Shown here in pieces: positions 1 to 6,164 of a stretch of 7,329 nucleotides of DNA. The position numbers and the translations under genes were made by a program. A model generated the notes under the pieces. It worked only from the letters and a program-made list of their open reading frames with translations. It was not told the DNA's origin and did no database searches. Origin of the DNA: an uncultured Clostridia bacterium (lineage in GTDB: Bacteria > Bacillota > Clostridia > Oscillospirales > Ruminococcaceae); contig CALGTU010000095.1 in assembly GCA_937901465.1 (NCBI GenBank), positions 1 through 7,329 on the forward strand, read 5' to 3'. How positions within the stretch are numbered: position 1 is the stretch's first letter; each line of letters begins with the position of its first letter.

Positions 1-765
1 CTGTATTTCCTCAGATAAAAATCCGAAAACCTTTATAAAAATCGCAAACATTAAAACATCGACAACGCAGGAAATTACAGACGACGAAACAAAGGCAATA
101 AGGATTTTGAAAATTCTGAAAGAGTCTTTAAAGGTATCAAAATTGCTTTTGTGGTCTTCAACATCATCGTAAATCGTTTCTATCTTTACTTCTTTTATTT
201 CTGTTCCGAGTCTCTTCGTTTCAAGGAGCATATTGGTTTCATATTCAAACCTTTCGCCTTTAACATTTATGAAGTCCTTTATAACAGAATTGCCCATAGC
301 GCGAAGACCTGTCTGGGTATCAGAAATAGAAAGCCCACCTATGACCTTAAAAAGAAAAGACATAGTTCTGTTTCCCATTTTGCTTCTTTTAGGAACATTA
401 TCGAGGCTGAAATCACGGACGCCTAAAACAAGTGTGTTTTCAGAAACAGCCTCGGCACATTTCAAGATATCCGCAGATGAATGCTGATTATCGGCATCGC
501 AGAAAACGACACCCTCATATTCATCTGCTAAATTTTCAAGATAATAACTCATAGCCGTTTTCATAGCCCTGCCCTTGCCCTTGTTCACTTCATGGGTAAG
601 AACAATTACGCTTTCATCGGCGATAAGTCTATTGAAATACTCATCACTTTCACTGCCGTCGTTTATGAGTATTATTTTCTTGAATCCCTTTTCCTTTAAC
701 CCCGTTATTACTTCTATGAGGCTGTCATCGGGATTAAGCGACGGCACAACAGCACAAATTTTCAT
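1..765 (-). CDS. Family 2 glycosyltransferase fused to GtrA membrane domain (partial, 3' end beyond window)
   Basis: The minus strand is open without a stop from the ATG at 765 to base 1, giving the first 255 residues. Residues 1-215 are a GT-A fold of the dolichyl-phosphate mannosyltransferase (DPM1-like) type: a start of MKICAVVPSLNPDD, the nucleotide-sugar motif INDGS at 34-38, and the metal-binding DxD as CDADNQH at 89-95. DTQTGLRA (149-156) and FEYETNMLLE (173-182) are conserved acceptor-side motifs of this class. From about residue 219 a hydrophobic segment with SSSVISCVVDVLMF begins, which fits the first helices of a GtrA domain; such bifunctional GT2/GtrA proteins are usually about 350 residues, so roughly 100 are missing. 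Family knowledge suggests transfer of a sugar to a polyprenyl phosphate at the inner face of the membrane for wall polymer or glycolipid decoration. The sugar and acceptor cannot be read from the sequence. The start is supported by GGAGG at 771-775, five bases upstream. Confidence 0.92.
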   Translation of the reverse strand, partial: MKICAVVPSLNPDDSLIEVITGLKEKGFKKIILINDGSESDEYFNRLIADESVIVLTHEVNKGKGRAMKTAMSYYLENLADEYEGVVFCDADNQHSSADILKCAEAVSENTLVLGVRDFSLDNVPKRSKMGNRTMSFLFKVIGGLSISDTQTGLRAMGNSVIKDFINVKGERFEYETNMLLETKRLGTEIKEVKIETIYDDVEDHKSNFDTFKDSFRIFKILIAFVSSSVISCVVDVLMFAIFIKVFGFLSEEIQ

Positions 766-780
766 TTTTTCCTCCAAAAT

Positions 781-800
781 CAGCATTCCCCCGAATGCTG
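781..800 (-). promoter_or_regulatory. Perfect hairpin in the leader of the glycosyltransferase gene
   Basis: CAGCATTC (781-788) and GAATGCTG (793-800) are perfect 8-base inverted repeats around a four-base loop (GGGG in the minus-strand RNA). It lies between the predicted transcription start near 821 and the ribosome binding site at 771-775, five bases before GGAGG. It has no U-tract on either strand, so it is not an intrinsic terminator. It could tune translation, stabilise the mRNA 5' end or be a protein-binding operator; the sequence does not decide between these. Confidence 0.6.
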
Positions 801-827
801 TTATGTTATAAAACATTACCATTTTTA

Positions 828-856
828 ATAATACAGCATACAAACCGCGATTTCAA
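828..856 (-). promoter_or_regulatory. Predicted sigma-A promoter of the glycosyltransferase gene
   Basis: On the minus strand TTGAAA (851-856) and TATTAT (828-833) are separated by exactly 17 bases. The -35 box matches consensus at 5 of 6 and the -10 at 5 of 6. Transcription would begin near 821, giving a leader of about 56 bases that contains the 781-800 hairpin. Together with the terminator at 901-939 this makes the glycosyltransferase gene its own transcription unit, separate from the HD gene upstream. Confidence 0.65.
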
Positions 857-900
857 CCGATTTTTAAAACTGACACCATTTTGTAATAATTATCGTTAAC

Positions 901-939
901 CAAAAAATAAAACGGAAAGAGCAAAAAACCCTTTCCGTT
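901..939 (-). terminator. Intrinsic terminator after the HD-domain gene
   Basis: A 9-base perfect stem (911-919 with 931-939, AACGGAAAG against CTTTCCGTT) with an 11-base loop is followed, reading the minus strand, by TTATTTTTTG (910-901). The stem starts five bases past the TAA of the HD gene at 944-946. There is no T-run on the plus-strand side, so it acts only for minus-strand transcription. Confidence 0.88.
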
Positions 940-943
940 AAAC

Positions 944-1492
944 TTATGCATTACTTACTGCGAGTATCTCTGCAACAACCTGCTCTCTGACTGCTGAAAA
1001 AGCAGTTACTTTTCCGAGGAATGAAAAACGGCTTATTCTCATCATTTCAAGAAGAGCCGCAACCTTGTCCATACAGGAAACAACGAAGCTTTCGTTATAT
1101 CTCGGCGGAACGGCTGTTAAAGGCCACATATGTTTTTCTATAATATCCATTTCAAGAAGACTTAAATCGAAATGCTCATAAGCATTATCGAGCGCTTTTT
1201 TTGAATGAACAAATCCGTGCATACGGAAGATATCCTTTGGTGTTCTTATCTTTATCGGAACATCATGCCAGTCATATAAGAAAAGGTCATGCAAAAGTCC
1301 TCCTCTTGCTGCTGCATAATAATTCATTCCGAGTTTTTTACATACCAAAAAACTGAGATACGAAACAAGTATGCAATGTTCTAATGTAGAAACATCGCCA
1401 TGCTGTATATAACGAGACATTTTCTGTACAACAGGAGTATCCACTATATCGTGGATACAATCGCGGTATTGTATATAAGTTGTAAGGCTCAT
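944..1492 (-). CDS. HD-domain metal-dependent phosphohydrolase, 182 aa
   Basis: A small cytosolic protein of the HD superfamily. With the start chosen here the metal-binding signature is H39 (TLEHC), H68-D69 (GGLLHDLFLYDWHD) and a distal D142 (SCMDKVAAL), with further histidines at 92 and 97 (MHGFVHSKKAL) and 121 (EKHMWPLT), an H...HD...H...H...D pattern like that of HD phosphohydrolases such as YqeK that bind more than one metal. I recognise the HDLFLYDW / HGFVH / HMWPLT combination as a widespread but uncharacterised Clostridia family; the substrate is unknown, a nucleotide or phosphoester being likely. No membrane segment is seen. The open frame extends upstream to a TTG at 1555, but that region holds a near-perfect promoter. 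The ATG at 1492 has AAAGGA (1501-1506) eight bases before it and is preferred. It ends at an intrinsic terminator and is probably monocistronic. Confidence 0.88.
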   Translation of the reverse strand: MSLTTYIQYRDCIHDIVDTPVVQKMSRYIQHGDVSTLEHCILVSYLSFLVCKKLGMNYYAAARGGLLHDLFLYDWHDVPIKIRTPKDIFRMHGFVHSKKALDNAYEHFDLSLLEMDIIEKHMWPLTAVPPRYNESFVVSCMDKVAALLEMMRISRFSFLGKVTAFSAVREQVVAEILAVSNA

Positions 1493-1526
1493 TTTCACAT
1501 TCCTTTGCAATTTAATTCCAAAATGT

Positions 1527-1555
1527 ATTATACTCTCTTTTTCTATAGATAGCAA
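1527..1555 (-). promoter_or_regulatory. Predicted sigma-A promoter of the HD-domain gene
   Basis: Minus-strand TTGCTA (1550-1555), a 17-base spacer and a perfect TATAAT (1527-1532). Transcription would start near 1520 and give a leader of about 28 bases before the ATG at 1492. The promoter makes the TTG at 1555, which is the first base of its own -35 box, untenable as a translation start. It also allows the HD gene to be expressed independently of the operon upstream. Confidence 0.75.
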
Positions 1556-1564
1556 TAGGTAACC

Positions 1565-1596
1565 GGCTTTAAAAATGTAAACTTTTCGTTAAAGCC
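1565..1596 (-). other. Hairpin overlapping the lipoprotein stop codon
   Basis: GGCTTTAA (1565-1572) and TTAAAGCC (1589-1596) are perfect 8-base inverted repeats separated by 16 bases, extendable outward by G-U pairs. The TAA stop of the lipoprotein gene (1589-1591) lies within one arm. The minus-strand sequence after it, GGTTACCTATTGC, has no U-tract, so it is at best a weak terminator or a 3'-end stabiliser. Some read-through into the HD gene is possible. Confidence 0.4.
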
Positions 1597-2323
1597 AATA
1601 GCTATACTCGCTCATTCTCCAGCCGTTTTCTGTTCTTACCATTGTGAAAGTATGTTCTTCAAGATGAGATTCTGTTTCGGTTTTATCAAGTTCGCCGAGA
1701 GTTGCGATATCTTTCCATGAATACAAAGTTGTCATCGAAAATTTTATCTTGTTATAATCGTTTGAAATGAGATTGAATTCACAATCTCTGTATGAAACAT
1801 CAGGCTCTCTCGCACGGTCATGGAAAAGAAGCTCACCATCATCGTTTATATAGGTATCTGCCATGAATGTTTCTTTTGTGTATTCTTCTGTAAAAGCGCT
1901 TGTTATATAGTTATACATTTCATCATACGAAACACCTGTTCTCATATAATGATATTCATGTCCGTCATCAGAAAGACGCGGAGATTTTTCATATTCTCCC
2001 GTAAGGCCGAAGCTTTTTCCTGTAACACTCATATAGGTCATAAAATATGCTTCCTGCCATATTTTTTTCTGTTCATTATTTAAAAAATCAGGACAAGGTG
2101 ATGAGAAAAATTCTTTATCGCTATAGTTTTCAAGAGTTGCCGAAAAAGGAAGATAAACTTTTTCGGGTTCTGTTGTTGTAGCTTCTGTTGTGGTCTTTGA
2201 AGTTGTGTGCGAAGGAGTTGTATTTCCACTGCTTCCATCCCCCGAACATCCCCAGATGATAAAGGCAAGGAGTGCTAAAACAACGACTGATGATATTATA
2301 ACCTTACGTCTGATTTTTCTCAC
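1589..2323 (-). CDS. Predicted lipoprotein with Thr-rich linker, unknown function, 244 aa
   Basis: The N-terminus has a basic stretch (RKIRRK), a hydrophobic core at 8-23 and a lipobox-like IIWGC with the lipidation cysteine at residue 26; tryptophan at -2 is unusual for a lipobox. A Ser/Thr-rich linker (31-52, including TTSKTTTEATTTEPEK) would span the wall, followed by a soluble domain of about 190 residues. The domain has a helical first half (NEQKKIWQEAYFMTYMSVTG) and a likely beta-rich second half ending HTFTMVRTENGWRMSEYS, the kind of ending seen in small envelope domains such as the IseA-like or NTF2-like folds. That resemblance is only an impression and no function is assigned. It is the last gene of the three-gene cluster, 15 bases after the transporter. 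The start is uncertain: the GTG at 2323 lies inside an extended Shine-Dalgarno sequence, and the codon at 2312-2314 (ATC) is better placed. Confidence 0.82.
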   Translation of the reverse strand: MRKIRRKVIISSVVVLALLAFIIWGCSGDGSSGNTTPSHTTSKTTTEATTTEPEKVYLPFSATLENYSDKEFFSSPCPDFLNNEQKKIWQEAYFMTYMSVTGKSFGLTGEYEKSPRLSDDGHEYHYMRTGVSYDEMYNYITSAFTEEYTKETFMADTYINDDGELLFHDRAREPDVSYRDCEFNLISNDYNKIKFSMTTLYSWKDIATLGELDKTETESHLEEHTFTMVRTENGWRMSEYSYWL

Positions 2324-2327
2324 CTCC
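2320..2327 (-). promoter_or_regulatory. Extended Shine-Dalgarno GGAGGTGA swallowing the GTG start
   Basis: The minus strand reads GGAGGTGA, fully complementary to the 3' end of 16S rRNA. The only conventional start codon in the N-terminal frame, GTG at 2321-2323, is part of this motif rather than 5-9 bases after it. The codon at normal spacing is ATC (2312-2314), five bases downstream of the motif. No in-frame ATG, GTG or TTG follows before the signal peptide core. Confidence 0.7.
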
Positions 2328-2338
2328 GTCTTTAAGAA

Positions 2339-3454
2339 TTATCTATAACCCAAAACAAATATACAGAATGGTAAATAAACACCAAGGAAAATAATATTCA
2401 TAACAGTAAATGTAAGGATATATTTTTTCATATCCGAATTTTTACTTTTAGAATAGAGTTTCAACGAAATAAGACTCGCGAGTGATGCAACAGGTGTTCC
2501 GAGTCCGCCTACATCAACGCCCATAAGAAGTGCTGAGGCATTATCTGTAAATCCCGAAAGCATAGCCGCCGCGGGAACATTGCTGATTACCTGACTTGTT
2601 ATAACCGAAAAAATGAACTCTCTTTTGTTTATCAAATCGCCGATTGCGATATTTATCTGTGGAATAGCCCTTAAATTTCCAACAAAAATGAAAAATGCAA
2701 CAAATGTCAGAAGAAGAAAATAATCGACTTTAACAAAGATTTTTCTGTCAAATATAAGTGCTCCTACAATCACTATGCCAAGTGTTATTCTGTAATCGAG
2801 AATTCTTAAAACTGTCATCATACAAACTACGAAAAGAACGATATACAGAACAAGTTTTTTCTTATCTTTTATCTTGTTATCTATGTTATCATCGCCACGC
2901 ATAGCGTTATTTTTGCCGATAAAACAAGCTATAAAAAGCATAACAGCGCCAAGCACAACCGCCGGCAAAAGAATTTTAAAAAATTCGCCTATCGACAAAG
3001 AAAAATAATCATAGATATAAAGATTCTGAGGATTTCCGACAGGTGTTGCCATGCTGCCAAGGTTCGCTGCGATAGTTTCAAGAACAACTGTTAAAATAAG
3101 CCTGTCCTTTCTCTTATTGCCAAAGATGCTTATTGTAAGCGGAACGAATGTTATAAGCGCAACATCGTTTGTTATAAGCATAGAACTGAAAAATGTTACC
3201 GAAACAAGAACAAGCGTTACCGCCCTTTCGCTTTTTGTTACAAAAAGCATTCTTTCAGAAACAACTCCGAAAAGGTTTGTTTCCATAATCCCTGCAACAA
3301 CGAGCATAAGGCAGAATAAAAGTGATATTACCGAAAAATTGATATACCCTATATAATCCGCAGACGGCGGTACAAAAAACATTGTAACCACCGCCACAGA
3401 TAATGCTACAACGAGAACAATCTCGTTCCTTATAAATTCCAAAAACTTTTTCAT
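2339..3454 (-). CDS. ArsB/CitM/SLC13-superfamily ion or organic-anion transporter, 371 aa
   Basis: A polytopic inner-membrane protein with about ten hydrophobic segments. Its two pseudo-repeats carry the family landmarks: a first-half hairpin with LITNDVALITFVPLT (93-107) and ANLGSMATPVGNPQN (130-144), and a second half with TSQVISNVPAAA (286-297) and GVDVGGLGTPVASLAS (312-327). The GNPQN and SNVP motifs are typical of the ion transporter superfamily that includes ArsB, NhaD, CitM and SLC13. A charged loop at 181-200 separates the halves. At 371 residues it is shorter than the usual 400-450, but both halves are complete. The substrate cannot be read: citrate or another di/tricarboxylate, or an inorganic anion, are all possible. 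The ATG is three bases after the stop of the VWA gene and has no clear Shine-Dalgarno, which points to translational coupling. The lipoprotein follows 15 bases later. Confidence 0.88.
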   Translation of the reverse strand: MKKFLEFIRNEIVLVVALSVAVVTMFFVPPSADYIGYINFSVISLLFCLMLVVAGIMETNLFGVVSERMLFVTKSERAVTLVLVSVTFFSSMLITNDVALITFVPLTISIFGNKRKDRLILTVVLETIAANLGSMATPVGNPQNLYIYDYFSLSIGEFFKILLPAVVLGAVMLFIACFIGKNNAMRGDDNIDNKIKDKKKLVLYIVLFVVCMMTVLRILDYRITLGIVIVGALIFDRKIFVKVDYFLLLTFVAFFIFVGNLRAIPQINIAIGDLINKREFIFSVITSQVISNVPAAAMLSGFTDNASALLMGVDVGGLGTPVASLASLISLKLYSKSKNSDMKKYILTFTVMNIIFLGVYLPFCIFVLGYR

Positions 3455-3457
3455 AGG

Positions 3458-5968
3458 CTATCTGTAAATATAAAGGGGCATTTCCTTATCGCCGACTTTT
3501 GCAATATACTGATATTTTGTATCTGCCTTGTCGTCGTAAACAGGTTGCTTTGAAAGAGTTATCTTTTCTATTCTGCCGTCACTCACATTATACGCTTCGA
3601 TAACGAATGTATTGGGGTCGGCTGATTTTCTCATAAGTCTTGAAACGTTATAAACATCGTTTCCTGTTGTTATAACAGAAGGATTACCGCTTGATGTTTC
3701 GGTTTCGAGTGCTTCAAAAGCCTTATCCCCGTTAGCGCCGAATGAAAGTATATCAGCCTTATCCGAAAGATAAAGGTTGTCATAATACTTTATAGCTGCA
3801 ATTATTTTCTTATCTTCTACAGAAACTTTTTCTGTATTTACAATAGCAGTTTCATAGTTTTCAAAAGGAGGAAGGTTCTGGAATGTTATTACTCTTATGA
3901 CTTTCATAAGTCCGTCATCTTCCATTCCCTGACCGCTGTATTTTCTTATACCGATTTCCCAGCCCTTCGAAGCGAGAAAATCCTTTGTTTCCTTTGTATA
4001 GTAAAGTGTTCCGTCGGATACTTTTTTGAAATCCCATTTATCCTGCATGATTATATATTCTCTGTAATCCTTTACGCAGTCAAGTGTAAGGTCACAAAGA
4101 TTCTGTCTTGTATCTCCGAAAAATGCGTGTTCAGAAATATCGTATCCTTCGATTTTTCCACCCTTGCCGCTCTTATAGCTGTCTTCTTTGAGTTCTAAAG
4201 CACCTGAATAATAAAGTTTATTTATCATAGCTGTTCCGAGTGCAGAACCGTCAACATTTTCGGTTGTAGGCATAGCATAGCGGAGTCCGTCTTCTTCATA
4301 GTTATAGCCTGTATCGGCAATAACAAACATATCGCCTGTTTTTTCGTCATTTTCAGAAATCTGATTTTCAGAAATGATTGCGCATACCTTTTCAGCAACA
4401 GGTTCAAGTCCTTCGGCATTTGAAACATGAAAGAACATTCCGTTTGTAGCTTCTGCCGTATCATAAAGATATGACTGTGTTATATGCTTTCCGAGACCTA
4501 TTGTTATGATTGTTATATTCTTCTGATTACAGTATTCAACTGCTGTTCTTTCAGCAGCTGTGTTAGGTGTTGTTGTATTTCCGTCTGTAAGAAGAACGAT
4601 ATAGTTTCTTGCAAGTTTATTATCATCGAATTCTTCAGCGGCTTTTCTCAGAGCATAAGCTATATTTGTGCCGTCAAAATATTCATCTGATTTTGCAATA
4701 CTGTTTATTCTTTTTTCTGTTTTTGAATAGTTATCGTTTATTTCGATAAGAGTTGTATAGTTTCCTGTGAATTTACCCGCACCGAAAGAAACATCATAGA
4801 GGTTATCCATAATGCTTACAGCAAGGTCAAGTCTTCTGAAATCAACGTCGTTTTCTTCAGAGCCTTCACATTCCTCAACGGGATACATTGAGCCTGAGTT
4901 GTCAATAAGGAAAAATACTCTTGTAGGATGTTCTTCATCCATAACAGATTTATCGCCTAAAAGATATATTCCGTCTTTTGCGATTTCTGCTGAAATCTTT
5001 GAACCATCTGATGTTGATTTTATTTCTTCGAATTCAGATGTGGCTGTATCGACTTTATATATCTTGAGATTTTCTTTGCTGCTTCCCCATTTTGAAACAG
5101 CTTCATCGGTAAGGCTGAATGAAATTTCAACACTTTCAGATGACTTGACGGAATAAATTTCACAAAGCGAACTTATAACGCCGGGATAATTTGCAAGTGC
5201 AGATGTATATTCACCGAACTGTGTTCCGTAAACATTTGCATTACCTTTCATTTCAACGGTTGCTATGCCGATTGTTTCTTCTCTTGTAAAAGGAACATCC
5301 TTATCAGCTGTTTTGCCGTCGGTCTGCTTTGATTTTGGTGCAAGTCCCGCTAAGATTTCAACACCATCAGTAAGACCATCGTTGTCGGTATCGGGGTTTG
5401 CAGGGTCAGACATATTGTTTGCTATTTCAAAAGCGTCTGAAATTCTGTCGCCATCGCTATCGGCAAGATAAAGGCTTAAACCGTTTGATTCTTTATCATA
5501 ATCAGAAACTTTGCTGTCATAGTTTTCTTTTACAAGTTCAAGAGATGAAACGCCGACAGAAGCAAGTTCGCCTGATGTTTCGGTTATGTAATCCTTATTC
5601 ATGCTGTTTACATAAATGCCGGCGAAAATATAAACCGCAACAACGCCTGCAACACCAAGTGCTATGGCTCTTATGCGCTGTTTCTTTTCTTCTTCGGTCT
5701 TATATACAGAATGTTTGTATTTTGAATAGCTTTTTTCCGGTTTTGCAACTTCAGCGGTAACATCGCGCTTTTTCTCATCCTTCATCATATCTATTTTAAG
5801 AGGAGGAAGTTCATCAAAAGAACGAAGTCCGTCATATCTTCCGTTTCTGAGTGTTTTTGAATTATCGACTTTCTTTTCTCTTGCTGCTGAAAGGTCGATT
5901 TCATCCATTCCGCTTCTTCCCGGTTCACGCACATTATTGAAATTGTCTTCATCGGGTCTGTATGGCAT
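3458..5968 (-). CDS. Membrane-anchored surface protein with TSP3 calcium motifs and VWA domain, 836 aa
   Basis: Residues 1-99 are charged and hydrophilic; KKQRIR (95-100) precedes a single membrane span at 101-120, so the tail should be cytoplasmic and the rest outside. Two type 3 thrombospondin calcium motifs follow, DSDGDRISDAFE (170-181) and DTDNDGLTDGVE (193-204). A VWA domain spans about 350-530 with an intact MIDAS: DNSGS (356-360), T434 in DGTN and D462 in LLTDG. This predicts divalent-metal-dependent ligand binding. The remaining region, about 540-836, has no domain I can name securely; its last 100 residues recall papain-like modules (see findings). There is no LPXTG or C-terminal anchor. 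It may act in adhesion, assembly or envelope sensing; no enzyme activity is indicated. The ATG is preceded by AAAGGAG (5978-5984) with nine bases spacing. It is the first gene of a cluster with the transporter and lipoprotein, driven by the promoter at 6010-6039. Confidence 0.93.
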   Translation of the reverse strand: MPYRPDEDNFNNVREPGRSGMDEIDLSAAREKKVDNSKTLRNGRYDGLRSFDELPPLKIDMMKDEKKRDVTAEVAKPEKSYSKYKHSVYKTEEEKKQRIRAIALGVAGVVAVYIFAGIYVNSMNKDYITETSGELASVGVSSLELVKENYDSKVSDYDKESNGLSLYLADSDGDRISDAFEIANNMSDPANPDTDNDGLTDGVEILAGLAPKSKQTDGKTADKDVPFTREETIGIATVEMKGNANVYGTQFGEYTSALANYPGVISSLCEIYSVKSSESVEISFSLTDEAVSKWGSSKENLKIYKVDTATSEFEEIKSTSDGSKISAEIAKDGIYLLGDKSVMDEEHPTRVFFLIDNSGSMYPVEECEGSEENDVDFRRLDLAVSIMDNLYDVSFGAGKFTGNYTTLIEINDNYSKTEKRINSIAKSDEYFDGTNIAYALRKAAEEFDDNKLARNYIVLLTDGNTTTPNTAAERTAVEYCNQKNITIITIGLGKHITQSYLYDTAEATNGMFFHVSNAEGLEPVAEKVCAIISENQISENDEKTGDMFVIADTGYNYEEDGLRYAMPTTENVDGSALGTAMINKLYYSGALELKEDSYKSGKGGKIEGYDISEHAFFGDTRQNLCDLTLDCVKDYREYIIMQDKWDFKKVSDGTLYYTKETKDFLASKGWEIGIRKYSGQGMEDDGLMKVIRVITFQNLPPFENYETAIVNTEKVSVEDKKIIAAIKYYDNLYLSDKADILSFGANGDKAFEALETETSSGNPSVITTGNDVYNVSRLMRKSADPNTFVIEAYNVSDGRIEKITLSKQPVYDDKADTKYQYIAKVGDKEMPLYIYR

Positions 5969-6009
5969 AAAGCATTGCTCCTTTTATCCGAGTATAATAA
6001 TACATAATA

Positions 6010-6039
6010 ATTATACCATATATACACAGCAGAGTTCAA
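6010..6039 (-). promoter_or_regulatory. Predicted promoter of the VWA-transporter-lipoprotein operon
   Basis: On the minus strand TTGAAC (6034-6039) is 18 bases from a perfect TATAAT (6010-6015), with TGG directly before it (extended -10). Transcription would start near 6003, giving a leader of about 35 bases to the ATG at 5968. No other promoter is obvious within the three-gene cluster. Confidence 0.72.
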
Positions 6040-6092
6040 TGTTATATTTGCCGATTTTTCGCCTTAAAATTCATACAAAACCCAAAAATATA

Positions 6093-6121
6093 TTGACTGT
6101 TATGCAATAATATGGTATAAT
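6093..6121 (+). promoter_or_regulatory. Predicted strong promoter of the amino acid ABC transporter operon
   Basis: TTGACT (6093-6098), a 17-base spacer and TATAAT (6116-6121) with an upstream TGG (extended -10): close to the ideal sigma-A promoter. The start near 6128 leaves a leader of about 37 bases, too short for a T-box or any known amino acid riboswitch. Confidence 0.8.
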
Positions 6122-6164
6122 TTATTTTGATTTTTGCAAACTATAATCCTTAAGGAATGATGAT

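Noticed and set aside
151..811. Plus-strand reading frames of 78-91 codons at 151-426, 233-487 and 575-811
   Set aside because: They lie antisense to the clear glycosyltransferase frame, have no ribosome binding site or recognisable protein features, and their composition is what a mirrored coding strand produces.
3051..5760. Plus-strand frames opposite the transporter and VWA genes (3051-3356, 4484-4690, 4812-5156, 5265-5471, 5398-5760)
   Set aside because: All are antisense shadows of strongly supported genes; none has a start context or a sensible domain.
5791..6039. Minus-strand 82-codon frame overlapping the start of the VWA gene
   Set aside because: It starts at the -35 box of the operon promoter, upstream of the predicted transcript, overlaps the VWA gene in another frame and has no protein-like features.
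6142..6147. Second TATAAT just downstream of the ABC operon promoter
   Set aside because: There is no -35 element at the right distance, and it would leave almost no leader before the ribosome binding site.
6147..6156. Ten-base palindrome TCCTTAAGGA covering the permease ribosome binding site
   Set aside because: With no loop it cannot form a hairpin, and one half is simply the AAGGA ribosome binding site. Too short to call an operator.
6122..6164. Riboswitch or T-box in the leader of the amino acid transporter
   Set aside because: The predicted leader is only about 37 bases, and no terminator or T-box sequence is present.
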